From Lutjanus erythropterus (taxonomy: Eukaryota; Chordata; Actinopteri; Lutjaniformes; Lutjanidae), in NCBI GenBank assembly GCA_020091685.1, contig CM034591.1, positions 29,843,555 to 29,907,554 of the forward strand: DNA of 64,000 bases. Reading direction: 5' to 3'. Numbering within the stretch: position 1 is the stretch's first letter; each line of letters begins with the position of its first letter. Positions 15,101-29,200 of the stretch are shown piece by piece. Under the pieces are notes generated by a model. The model was not told where the DNA came from and did no database searches. It worked only from the letters and a program-made list of their open reading frames with translations. The position numbers were made by a program, and so were the translations under genes.

Positions 15101-18100
15101 CCTGACACTAATGCTTAACTATAAAACAAATCCTTTCTATAGAGCTACATTTCCACTACATGATGTGGCTTGACTCTACTCGACTTGCTTTTGATACTTC
15201 AACTTTATTTTCCACTGTAGATGCTACTGCCTCAATGTAGGCGTAGCTGACTGTAATTGAAACGCTACGAAAGAAGTTGAGAAATAACACACACACCTTC
15301 TGTGTCCTGCAGCCTTTACTCACAGACAAACTGTAACCTAAGATGTACATTTACTGCAAGACTGACAACTTCACTTTACACTTCTCAGCTCGCTGAACTA
15401 CACGCTCACTACACGTACATATAGGAGCTACGCTATTCTGATTGGATTTTGTGGATTGACATTTTTGAGTGAATAAAAAAAACATTGTGGTCATTATTGA
15501 TGGCAATTGGCTATTCAAAAATGCTTGTGTAGGATGTCCTGTGTCATGCAAGCAACCAGTGGTGTGATGTGTTTTCACGTTGGATTTTAGTATTGGCTCA
15601 GCTCGTTTGGAATCTCTACTGAGGTGACACATAAAAGTATCGGGCACTATCCTTGATGGAAAACCAAAAAAGAGCGAGTAGAGTCAAGTCGAGCTATATC
15701 ATGCAGTGTAAATGTGGCTTATTACTTTTTTAAATGCATTTATTTAAACATGATAGCGTGGTAAAAGAGGAGAGATGACTGGTTGCTCTGTGTACTCAAC
15801 AACAGATGAATAATGTGTTGGGTGCTCTTGGAAAACCAGGAAAAAATGGGACATAATCAGGAATACTTTACTAAAGGTGTGATAGTTTGACACATCTCTT
15901 TGAACATGTTCACACACTGTCGGCATTAGTCACTCACACACTGTGGGAATGTGTCCAAACTATAAGGAGTTCCAATCACAAAGTGAGCTTTGCTACCTTG
16001 GGATATAGTCTGGGTCAATGGATTACAATGCAAATGAAAACTGACTTGGGGGTGCCAGACCTGCCAGTCAAAGTGATCCAGTGATGAAAACAGCACTGAA
16101 ACAACAAATGTAACCATAGGTGTTACAAGGATAAAGGCTCTAAGAAGGACAGTGGTACTAGAGTCAACACACACACACAAATGTGGGTGCAAATAGGTGT
16201 GCACACACAAACTCATCCACATGGACACGCACACAAGATACAAACACACAGTAAGATGGGAAGTCACACATGTCCACACACACACACACACACACAATAA
16301 TTACATTACATTACACCCACCTAATAAAAAAAATGAAACCGTACGGTGCCAAATGTGCTTTTTCTTAATAAAAATGCATACAAGGGGCTCAAAAGATCAG
16401 CGCTAAGAACTAAGAGTCTATTCTGCTTTAATCATGTGTGGGTTTTATTATTGCTCAATACAGATATACACACCTATCAGGGAAATGAAGACACAAAAAC
16501 CCCACGGACGCCAACTACATCTGGGGAGCTCTTAATGTGGCCAATCACATGCATGTGAGAGCGCGTGTGTGTGTATTTGAGTGCGGACGTCTCCGTGTGC
16601 TTGTGTGTGTGAATAAGCCCATATCAGTATAGGTTGTAATAAAGACAGGTTGGGAAATGAAGCAGCGAATGCATAACAGGCTTATTTCCCCTCTTTGTCT
16701 GCGTGTTGCCCCGACCTAATCCCCGAGAGGATTATCCCCCACAAATCCCTGCGGAATTGGGGAGAAGGGGAGGAGAGAGAGACACAGAATCTCAGTCCTC
16801 TGGAACCCATCACCATCATCATCGTCATTGTTGCCGTCCGTTTATGAAAAAAAGAGTAAATGGGAAAAAAAAAGCCAGTGAGCTCTTCTCCCCTTTTAAG
16901 CAAAAATTAAAGCTTTTTAAGCATGAGATAATCGGGTAATCATGATTAAGTGTCTCCTTGTTATAAATTTCTGTCATCAGATGAGAAAAGCTTTAAGTAA
17001 TTTATCCAGGCTAATATGCACACACATCACAGGGTTTATGGTGCGAAATGCACTCATGTGGCATTAAGCGTAAAACACACACGATTCACATTACACACAC
17101 ACGCATTATGGAATTACACATACTTTAACGAGCGTGGCAGTAACATTTGGTAATATGTGGCAGTGCGTTGTATGTTAGAGACAGTGAAATGGGGTGGGAA
17201 ATCCTCAGATGATGGTTTTCATCACTCAATTCATTTGGTTTCATAAGATGTGTGCCTGTTAATCAAGTCCTTGATAATTTACGTTAGTGTTATATTTTTT
17301 AAAAATACACTATATTTTCAATCTTCTACGTAGTCGATAATGTTGCCAATAACTAGAGCTGCAACAATTAATTGAATAATCGATTAGTTGAATGAAAGAA
17401 AATTAATTGGCAACATTTTCGTAATCAATTAATCGTTCTGGTCATTTTTTGAGCAAAAGTGCCAAATATTTGTTTGTTCCAGCTTTTTAAATTTGCAGTT
17501 TTCCTTTGTCATTTATGATAATAAATGTCTTCAGGTTTTGGCCTGTTGGTTGGGCAAAAGAAGTCATTTGAAGATGTTACTTTGGATGATTTGGAAAATT
17601 ATGATGCGCATTTTTCACATATTTTGAAATTTTATAAACTCAGCAAATAATTGATGAATCAATTAATTGTGAAAATAATCGTAAAATTAATCACTAATGA
17701 AAATAATCGTTAGTTGCAGCTTTACTTGAGCTGAACCTAGACAAGGACATCTCATTACATGGATGTGATACTTTATGTAATGATATTTCATCCTGGAAAT
17801 TTTCATGTTAAAGTGTTTCATTGCCTTTTCTAGAGTATTTTCAAGCATTCTGAGCCTTTATGACGGACAGTGGGGTGAAGACGGAAAATGAGGGAGAGAG
17901 AGATGCAACAGTGGTCCCCAGCAGGACTTCAACTCACATGCTGTAGCTCATGATCGACGTTTGACTTAAACTGAAATATAGGGAAAAAACAGATGTGGCT
18001 TTTGAAAATATGTGAGAGCGGGATGTGGCCTGAAGTAGGGATGGGTATTGAGAAACTAGAACAAAGCTGTACCGGTTCCTTAGTGGTCAGTACGGAAATA

Positions 18101-21100
18101 TCGATGAGCTCCTGGACAAACATTTCTGCTGTCAGTATTTATGTAACGTTACATAAGCAGCTGATGGGGCAAATCGTTTCAAAGTTTGGCCACACTTTAC
18201 TAAATCTGATGAAAATGCAGCTAAATGCAAGAATTTGACTTCTTACTTTTGCAAAAAATAATAATAAAACTGTTGTATCTTTTCAGATTTTTTTCATGTC
18301 ATGTTTTTATTTTTTGCACCAAATAATAGCAAGTAGTACCAATAAGAGTATTGATATGTATTGTATCAATAATCAGTATCAGTATTGATATCGGTATCAT
18401 TAAAATCCTATTGATACCCATCCCTAGTCTGGAGTAAGAAGTTGCTTATTACTATTATAGACTATATTTTAAGGTTTTGTAAATGTTTGTGTAATACCAG
18501 TACTTAAAACAGACGTATACTGATTGATGATGCATCACTCGTTGCTCTGTTACACTCAAACACATCAGTATATTGTGTAGTTAAATGCTGAGGACATTTT
18601 GATTCATCTACTTCAATTTCAAAATTACGCTGTACAGGAAATCCTTCTGCTGACAACTTTAAAACATCTGCCCACAGAAAATAGTAATGCACACATATTC
18701 AAGCCAATAGCCAGATTTCAAATTCACAAATATTCTTGGTCCAGGTCTGTGCAAGGGATTTTAATTGGCTGCACATAAATTAGTTGAAGGTAAGAAGAAC
18801 AGAGAACAGTGAGAGAGAAAGGCAGTCACTGTGAGTCTCTGCGCTTCCAGCCTGCAGTTCTCTATTCAGTCAAAAGGGAGCACTTTTCATCCACTTAAAG
18901 AAGGCTGGTGAAGCACTGCCCTCTCGCTCCCAGTCTCCGTTAGGCTCTGTCTCAAATTGTATGTTCTCTCCCTCGTCTTTGTCTTTTCCCCCTTTCCCTC
19001 TAAGTGCTTTATGCCCTCTCTTTTTGGTTTCTCTTCCTGTTTTCCTTTTATCTAACTGTTTTATCTCCATCTCTTGCACACTCATCTGATTCTCGTTGCA
19101 CAAAGCAAAATGTTCTCCGTTTCATAGCCACATGTACGGGATACCTGTGCAATGGTACAGGACATCAAATCTGTGATAGACTGGGTTAGGGTAAATGTTT
19201 GTATTCACTTCACCAGTTCAATGATCATCACATGCCGTCATTTGCATCATGATTTTTCTTAATGTCTCTCCTCTCTATGTTTTAACTTTCGCAAATTTTC
19301 AATCACTGTTTCAAAAATAAATATTTAAATTATTTAAAAATCACTGTCATATGGATAAGCCAAAGCCTGTATATGTTTAGCTTAAATCTGACATTATTCT
19401 AAATCTCACTGTTAATAAAAGGTTAGGTATATTTCAGTGATTTTCGCTTTGTATCTGCCTGTATGTGTCTCCCCTCACCATTTGGAGTGTCAGGAGGTGT
19501 CCAGCTGACGTTGAGTGCATGTGGGGACAGTGGGGTGACCAGCGGAGCAGGAACGCCCTCTGGGGTGCTCTCCTCAGTTTGAGCCTGGCTGGGAGGGCTT
19601 GAGGTACACCCGCCTCCTGTGCAGGCCTTGACATGAACACACACATACCAACACATTAATGCGTGGATGGATGTGACGTTGCAAATCAAAAACATGAAAA
19701 GGAAAGTGACTCACAGTGACTGTGATGGTGTAAGTTGTTCCAGGGGTGAGGTTGCGGAGTGTGTGGTCTTCAAAAAGTTCTGAGCTGTTATAGGCTAACA
19801 CAGGCTCTGCACCACCGTGTGACAAGAAAATGGAATAGACCTCCAAGGCACCATTGACCTGAGAGGGACGTGACCACCTGTAGATGGAGAGAAGAATCAA
19901 AATATATTTACTACAGTGATGTACTTAAGTTCAGATTTTGAGGATCAAAACATGACTTTAATATCCCAGTTTTTTTGTGAGATACTTTTACTAGATTCAG
20001 AGGTAAGCAGTATACTTTTTTTCACTACTTCAGTGTCAATTTACAGGTTAAAAATAAAGCTAGTATATTTTAGCTGTATCTACAAGCAAGTTTTTTTCTT
20101 ATTTAACTACATTGTACAGCTTGATTATCTTATTCTGTGAAGAAAACTTCTAAATTGTGTTTTATAATGGATATTTAAACAATATGTTTTTATTTATGTA
20201 CTATAATTCCAAAATAATGGCCAACCTTTTTTTTAACACAGACAGCTATTGTTAAATATACCGTATGTCAACATGTTACCAGGGATGCCTGAGTTTCATT
20301 GGTTGCACATATGAATTGTCTGTTGCAGAATTTGACTTGGTAAATACTGTTTTATTTACCAGTACTATTACTATAATACTAATATTATTACTTTGCATGG
20401 TTTTATAGATTTCACATCTTATATTTAATTGATCCATATTGTTTATTTGCACTGTTTCCACTGTTTTACACATTTTACACTTAATTTTATACTTAATTGA
20501 TGCATAGTGATGAACCCAGTTCTCACATACTTTTATTAGTATTTCTAATATATTCATTCTTTTTTGTATTATATATTTTTTTTAGCTATTCCTTATTTTT
20601 TATTCTTTTTCTCTGCTGTGAGATTGAAATATCACCACAGGAATAAAGAGCTACCAACCTACCTAAAATTGTGTCTATATATTGACATACAGTGGACAGG
20701 TATTTATTGTACAACAGCACCATTAAGACTGAAAGATTAAAATGAGGTTGTGAGAGAGTATCTGCGGGCTTCCTAGGCAGTGTTTTTGTCCTGTGCCTGC
20801 AAAAAATTGCTCTGTTTGTGTGTCTGCATGGGTGAGTGTATGTACACGTGTGTGTGAGCCTTTCTCATTGTGTTTCCATCTGCAAGTAGACAGAACACAA
20901 TGCTGAGAGCTGAGGTTTTCTACACAAGACACACACACACACGTCTACTGTACACACAGTTTCCTTTGTAAGATAGAGGTGTCTCCTTTTCTATATTTAG
21001 AACAGGAAGGTCATCCCCAGCAGAGAGAGAGGGAGGGAGAGGACAAGAGACAGAATTTATAAATAGAAACATGTCGACTCTCCATTACAAAATGTAAGAG

Positions 21101-22202
21101 AGGGAAATGTGAACCTAATGTTAGCTATGCGATCTAAACATTTTTGTCTGCTTCATTAATACTAAAGTCTTGTTGTACTATTGTTTTTTTTTTTTTATGA
21201 ATTCTAATAAGCGACTGTAGGAGCTGAATGTGATTTGTGCCTGTTGTTGATGTTGGAGCGATAGTCAAGCTATGACAGAATAATTTAATGTAAAAAGTTG
21301 TACAGTAATGAGGAAATCAGATGTAAATTTTAATGTTCCTAAGGAGTGGGGCTGTTTAATTTCATCCTAAATTTGTAAATTACAGTGCTTTTAATTATAC
21401 AGGGAAACAGGGGAGAGCCAGTGATTTACATATGTTTTTGTGAATTTGTCAACAGACCTTTTCACTTCATACAAAATCCAAAGTATCTGATAATTTTCCT
21501 AAGATTTTAAGAATAACACAGCAGGTAAACAATTCCTCAATAAAGGAGCATTAAACATGTTTTATAAATAGTTCTGCAATTCTAACAAATCCCTGAGAGT
21601 AACCCAACCCTCCTTGCATGGTTGCAGAGGGAGGCCATTTTAAAAAGTGATGGATTCCTTTCTTGGTTCCTCCCATTAAAAGCCAGTTTTTGAATGACTG
21701 ATGAGTGTGTGTTAGCACACAATTAGCCACTGTGGCTAATCTATCACATTTATTATAAGATTTATATGCTGTCGATTGGCTGCATGATGTATGTCCACTT
21801 TTGAAAAACTAAATCAAAGGGGAGTTGTAATAATCTGTATCATAATTCACTATGGTAATGGTTTTAGAAAACCATTGGTCTTAAAAGTGTGTTATGAAAT
21901 TAGTGTGAAACACATGGGTGCTATTTCAGCACCTTAAATTGAAAACCATGTATTTGAGATGTAGTTGGTTCAAATTCTCCATCACAATCTATGAAGTGTC
22001 AACCTGTCTCCAGCACCTTCCTCCCTCCTTCCTTTCCTGCTGTTCTTTACATTGCACTCCCAACAAAGAATACTGTTGGAGCTATCAAATAATACTAACA
22101 ACATTTAATAGTTTTCACCTCTGTCATGTGTTCCATCAGGTTTTCTGTGTGTATTGTGACTGATACATGTCTAAGTGTGAGTACTTTTGCAGTTCTATCT
22201 GC

Positions 22203-22249
<47 letters not shown>

Positions 22250-23123
22250 TGTTTGTGTCAGGTAGTGTTAGGTGAGGTCAGGGAATAAATCTGCTGATAT
22301 TGTTTTGTTGGCATCCTGCAGCCTCCTGAAACCTTTCTCACAGTCTCTGCCACACACACACACACACACACGCACATACAGAGACACACACACACTCTAT
22401 CTCACTCTCTTCTTAAATATGTCATATATTTCCCTCCGATCTTTCCTTTACAACTCAAAATGTATATTCCTCTCTTTTATCTTTCGTCATGTTTTTTCAC
22501 ATTTATTCATTCTTTCAGTCTTTCTCAGCTTTTCTCACAGACACAATATAGCAGTATTGACCAAGTATGATCTCTCAACCTCTGCCTCTTACCAATGTGC
22601 TAACAAGGCAATACGCAGCCTTCCCACACCTGGTGAATATATCGCTGAAAAACATTTTAAAGGCTCAGGGTATGATACATATCCCTGTTCTGCAGACAGC
22701 AGTACTCTCATGGATGATGTATTACACCAAGTAATTTGTTTTTCATGCTGTCAACTGTCAATAGACTACAGATAGGAAAACAAGCTTTTTTACTTTAAAT
22801 GGCATTTCAGGCCTCACTCATGGATGAAATGATGATAATACAACCTATTCTGATAAAGTTTCTATGTAAAACAATAATATTTTTTAAATATTACAGCAAA
22901 CACAATGTTGAAAAAGAAATCAACATGTTTAGGGAGAATAGTTTCTACTGTTTCCATTACCTCTGATGACAGATTGCATCCCATGAACACAAGATGATCA
23001 AAGCATTACCAAGATCATCACATCTTAACCTCCCACACACACTCACCATTCCTAGCCTTCATGTTATGTCTTTTCCATCATCTCACTCACACGCTGTCCA
23101 TTGTTTAAGTGCATGTGGATATG

Positions 23124-23166
<43 letters not shown>

Positions 23167-23273
23167 ATGCACATGAGTGGCACTGTGCCCTCCTGCAGTG
23201 AGTCCCACTGTAAGTGACAGTCAGGACACTAATGGCTTTCACACAGATTGACTCTTACGCACACACGCACTCA

Positions 23274-23332
<59 letters not shown>

Positions 23333-25128
23333 CAGGAACATTTGCACATGAACATGATGGGAAAAGTGCAGAGATCTATCTTCCTCTGTCCCCTTCCTCT
23401 AGAGGTGAAGGGTCAAGTGCAGACGAATATTCTGCATAGTAAACACAACTGCAGAAGGTCACTGGTTCTGCCTCCCTCTCTTTGTATTTTACACACAGTA
23501 ACTTTCTTACCCTGTCCTTTTTCAGTGATGCTGAATAACTGAACACTCACTTTCTCTTGCATTTGTGAGCAAACCTTTGTTAAAAACATCAGTGACACAC
23601 ATATAGACTATAAGGTTGTCAAAAGTATCAGTATTTCAATACTTTTTCAATACCACACGATTTAAAACAATACAATGCTAACATTCAATGGTATCACACG
23701 TACCAAAGATACAGTATTAACAAAAAACGACCTAAGTGCTCATTCAAGACCTCACTTCAGTTTAGTCTTATTTCTTGCCTGAAATTTGATGTGCAGCAAA
23801 ACCAGTGAGTCTTGACTTTTTCTCTGCCAGCACCTACGCACAGGTTGTTAATTAAAATAAAAACATTATCCTATTTGGCATGCCTAGTATTTTTTTAAGT
23901 TCTGTTTAAAATTCTGCTATCGCGACCACCCTAATAGACTGCATGTGGACCAATGGGAGCATCCGAGTGAAGAGAAGACCAGTGCTCTTAAGCAACCTGG
24001 TTTGTTTCATTCACCCACCGGTAGCAAACCGACTCATGAATGACGATTTTGGCTCTTTTAATTTCTTTAATTTTCAAAATAAATAAAATAAAGAGAAAAT
24101 GGCGCTCTTGCAAATCCATATTCAGCACCACAGACAGCAATGATTTATCAATAAACAGTACACTTACATTACTGATATTTCAGAGCCATGGTCAGGATCA
24201 TAGATTCTAACTGCCACAAACATCAGTCCAATAAAGGATCAATGAATCAGACAGACTAGACTAACATGTTCAACTAAACAAAACCTCTGCCCCAGTACTT
24301 CCTCTGCTAGTAGAGGATGGAGAGAGGCTTTAGTGGCTTTAGTGAAAGTTAATGTTTCGTTTAGTTAATGTGATCTCCATGGTGGAGAGCAGGTCATATG
24401 GCTCAGTTTCAGCAAGCAACACCTGAAGTTTGTCAACATCCTCCTGGATCCACATTCTTCACATATATATTATAATTCTGCTCTCAAACGTGATTTTACT
24501 GTTCTCCTCTGTACACATGACATCCACTGCATGTCTGTGCATTCAGGGAGGGGAATCCCTCCTCTGTGGCTCTCCCTGATATTTCTTCATTTTTTTGGTT
24601 TCTCTTTCTGGAGTCTATAGGACAGGGAGGTTCACACACTATACAGATTGTAAAGCACCCTGAGGTAAATTGTGATTTTTGATATTAAACTATATTAATA
24701 ACATTTGACTTGACTTTATCAGATGTGTTATGAAGCTTTATAAGCCCTGCTATGTGTGTCTGTCTGTCCTTCTGTCTGTTTATGTCTTTGTCACTACCCC
24801 TTGACATGGGCCTGGCACTATTATCTCCTGATGAAAGGACTTTGAGAATATGTGCATTCACATATACACAACACATGTTAAAGTGCATATATTTACAGTA
24901 CATACGTGTATGTGTGAGTGTGTGTTTGTGTGTGTGTGTGTGCGTGTGTGCACTTACTCCACCAGAATAGTCCGTGAGTCAAGCAGGGTAAGAGTTGGTG
25001 CTTGTAGAGGCCCAGGAGGAAGCTGAGAGGTCAGCATAGTCACTTGTGAACTGTTGGTGCAGCCCACTGAAGTGCATGCACTCAGTACAAAGACATGGGT
25101 GGAATATACACCAAGACCTGGAGCACAA

Positions 25129-25182
<54 letters not shown>

Positions 25183-26173
25183 CAAGACAGCAAGGGGCAG
25201 AGAAGCATAAAAGTAAGTGCAACCACAATGGTGGCTCAATACACAGTCTATGGCTCAAATACATAAAACAAAACCTTGAATTACATCATAAACCTAAGCT
25301 GCTCTCACAACTTGTCATTGTGAGGGGATTAAACCCTCATTTAACCCCCGACCCCTGAATTCTCTCTCTTTTTTACAGAAACAATCCTCTGGGCCCCCTC
25401 CTCTCTCCATTTAGCTGTTTCTCAATCGTTGTTTCTCTTTCAGTGTCTATCTTTGCCTCAAAACTCCTCTCCATCTGTCTCACTGTTGCAATCTCACCCT
25501 CTGTAACACGATCTATTCTTGCACATACTGTATAATTACTACGTCCATAATCCCTCCAATCACTGTGAACATCAGACACTCGGCATTATTAACCCAGCAT
25601 GGATGATATGTGCTCTCATGCATTCATTAACTTACAAAGACACACATATAAAGTGTTGGGCAGTGTGATGTTTTGCTGTGTGTGTGTGTGTGTGTAAATT
25701 CAAAATGAGTGATAATCTATTCTGCTCATATAAAGTGCCATATAGGATGACTCTCCTGTGTATGTGAGTCTGTGTACATTTCTGCATACTATATGTGTGC
25801 ACATGTCCCATTGAAAGTGTGTCTTGTGTATGCATGTGTGTTTGTGTGTGTGTGTATTTATTTGCATCCTGGTGCAGCACTCTAGTCTCAGTGGTGTGAC
25901 ATGTGTTTCGTACCTTCTTTAAGTCTCTTTAGTGAAAGCTTTCAAAGCAAAATGTGTGTATGCATGTGCGCTAATGTTTAGTGTTCTTTGTTTCTCCGCT
26001 GCTTCATTTTCATGTGTGTGTGTGTTTAGCGTTCTTTTTCAAAGTGCTATTCCCTTGGTGAAGACTGCGATGCTCTTTCCTCTTTCAAATGCTAATCCCC
26101 CACTCCATTTTGCTTTTCTTCACTCTTCCCCTTCTCTTTACACCGAGGCCCCATCCCTCAACAGTCACACATG

Positions 26174-26245
<72 letters not shown>

Positions 26246-29200
26246 CCTCTTTACCAGTGATGTTGTGTTGTCTGTCTTTCCCCCTGTAGACCATTTGGTT
26301 GTTGTGATAGAGGAGGTACTCTCTAATGCCTCCATTGGGCCTATCGTTGGGACAAAAAAGTTAAATGAGGGTAATATTATCATGTTATATTTAACATACT
26401 ATTTTGATGTTAAACTCTCTGTTGTGTTCAATCAAGGCATCTTTAATCACAGTGAAAATGTGTATGCTAAATAAAAGCAGACACAACAGTATTTGTTTAT
26501 TAATTTTGTGATTCATCTTACTAAAACACACAACATCACCTCACTGCTGTCTTTCAAAATCATTCTAACTCTAGGGCCTGACCAATAATGGATTTTTGGG
26601 GCCCATGACCAAACTGGTAATGGGGAGTTAAAAAAAAAAAAAATCGATAGTGATATATCAGCCAATTTTATTGACAGAATATAATGTACGGAATATAGAG
26701 TATATACGTAAACAAACATTTTTTGCACAATCCCTCAACAATAAACTTTACTGTGCTAAATGATACCAGGACTCTAAAATGATAGACCTTCACCTACATT
26801 GGATTAAAATTATAAATAAATAAACAAACCTAAATTGAGAAAAAGCATCAAATGAACATAGAATGCTGTCATTAAAACTAACAAATAAAAACAATCTGTA
26901 TTATCTTCTGTCAGAAAATAGGGGCACATCAGACAACATATATTTCGATACTGTATAGCTGTGACAATATTGGGCCGATATCAGTCAACAGATATATCAG
27001 TCAGGCTCTAGGAAACATGCAAACTCCACCCAAATTTTCAGGATAGCCTACAACTTATAACGTTTATATCACATAAGGCTGCAAATTACGCACAAAAAAC
27101 ATTAGATTGGACAAAATGCCAAACAGGCCTCTCTAATGACCTAAAAGTAGGAATAAAATTTATCTTCAAAATACGACAACTCTCTTAACAGAGAACTGTA
27201 TTCCCCTAATTCCTCTAATCTTTGAAGAATTTCATGAAACCATATCCCTTTTCTTTTTGTGTACTGCACAACGTACAGCAGTAACCTGTCAGTACAGCTA
27301 AAAAGCACAGCGAGTGCTTGGCAGCACTGTTTACAGAAATTTGTTGCTCATCAGTGTGGATACTCCCAGCATTACGCTTGTTGTTATAGTTATCCATTTT
27401 GGTGTGGAGGCCCCTTACAATAACATGTTATTCATCAGTGAAGGCTTTATGACAGATCAGGTGTACACTTACTTATATAGCAACTTAAAACTTGTACATA
27501 AAAAACATAACAATGACCAAATATAAAAGTGTTTTGGATGTGAATCTGTGTATTGTGATGTTACCTTGCTGGAGGCTCCCAGGTAACATAGAGAGCTGAG
27601 GGGGATGAGACTGCAGCTGGAGGAGAGATGGCATCTGGAGCTGCAGTTTTAGGAAAATAAAGATATTGATACTGGGTGTGTTACCACAATTATAGTGGTT
27701 GGTATGAGGAAAGTAAGTGATACATTATTTTATCCTAATTTCCAGAACTTAAATTAAAATAATTTAAAGTTAAATTTTGAACATTCAGTATTATGTATAT
27801 ACTTTACCATATTAAACTATTACTATATAAACTGAACAATGAAATAAACTGTGGTGAGTCATTTTTTAAAACTTATCTTTCTTGAACAACAGACATTTTG
27901 TGAGTTTGAAAAATGGACTTTGGCAAAACAGAGTTGTAAATAAGTTCTGTCTCCAGTCTTTGTAACATGGTTCAGTGTCTTAACTCTGCGCTCAGTGAGA
28001 ATCAATACAGTAATCTGTTTTTTTTCTTTTACTTCAGATTGATTTTTGCCGTCTCTGCACTGACCCCTGCCGTCACATTATCTCCCCAACAAGGCCAGTT
28101 AGTCCAACACAGATTAATGTAGCCACTAACATATGAAGAAAAACCTCTCTTTTCCTCTTCTACTTCATCTTTTCTTATACACATAATCTTCCCTCTATGA
28201 CATCCCAGATAAGATAAATGTTACTACGTACTACCTGCCTTTCAGTCAGTTGCAATGTGCTCCACTGTTTTAACAATTTGGATCTTGCCCTATCCAGATA
28301 TTTTACTCTTTCTTCTCCTGTCACAGCTGCTGTTTATTTAATTATAATTCATCCTCTTTTCTTGTCTCGCTTTTCTTCTTCCCTGTTCTTAGGAGCTTAA
28401 AATCTCCATCACTGAGAAGACAGGTTGAGCGTGTCTGAGTGTGTGTCATAGTGCAACTGTGTGTCCAGATGCAGAAACATAAATCAATTCTACTGGTATA
28501 CAATGGAGAAAGACAGGTGTTTTGTTCATGGGTGTACGGATGCATGTGTATGTGCATATATACATATCTGTGTTTGTGCTTTGCAGCCTTACCTTCCTCC
28601 GGGGTTGTGAGGCTTGATCTCAAATCATCATCATCACCACTGTCATTATGAAGACTCTCAGTGCAGCCAACGGGACTACAGGCACTTACAGTGATAATGT
28701 ATCTCGTGGATGGAGTGAGACCCGGCAGCACACCTGGAAAGGAGGAGAAGAAGAGAGGAGTGAGGCAGACAGCACAGACAGAGGCAACTTTGTTAAAAAA
28801 AAGATTATAACTTTGGAAGATAAGCAGTTGATTTGCTCAAACTGCTGTGGCCTCACATTAGCTCTGGCTGAACCAGAATGAATTTTTGTAGACTACATAT
28901 GGGCATGTGAACATTGTTGGGGAAACTACTTCAAAATTGTAGTTGTCTGACTACTTCAAAATCAAAAGTTGTTAAACTATGTAGTTTCTATTGAAGAAAA
29001 ACCTTGTCTTGATGCTCTGACGTTTCCCTTCATGCCAACTCCCATTAAAAAATTCATAGGGCCACTCAGAACAAAAAAGTGGCATGGCCCATTTCAAAAG
29101 TAATCAAATTACTCCAAGCAAGAATTGTTAATGAGAGGAAAGGAGGGTGAGGTAAAAAAAAAATCCCAAATCTTCTTGGAGTATTAAATGGAAGTTAAAG

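Larger units (their letters stand above)
14807..19478 (-). other. Usherin intron 15
   Basis: It contains three short inverted-repeat elements (15147-15715, 17355-17724, 18036-18426), CA tracts around 16170-16300 and a less repetitive, relatively GC-rich patch at 16660-16940. No exon was recognised. Confidence 0.6.
19878..24957 (-). other. Usherin intron 13
   Basis: It holds long GT and CA tracts (22204-22245, 23126-23163, 23277-23329), a MITE (23611-23933) and AT-rich sequence. No exon was recognised. Confidence 0.6.
25118..26254 (-). other. Usherin intron 12, with GT tracts at both ends
   Basis: A 1137-nt intron whose transcript strand has a long GT tract starting about 12 nt after the donor (26182-26242) and another ending about 13 nt before the acceptor (25131-25179). 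Confidence 0.8.

Noticed and set aside
23248-23439. Reading frames full of His-Thr or Val-Cys repeats (also near 6075, 10565, 25082, 26085, 33102, 57391)
   Set aside because: They are translations of CA/GT microsatellites, without start context, splice partners or conserved sequence.
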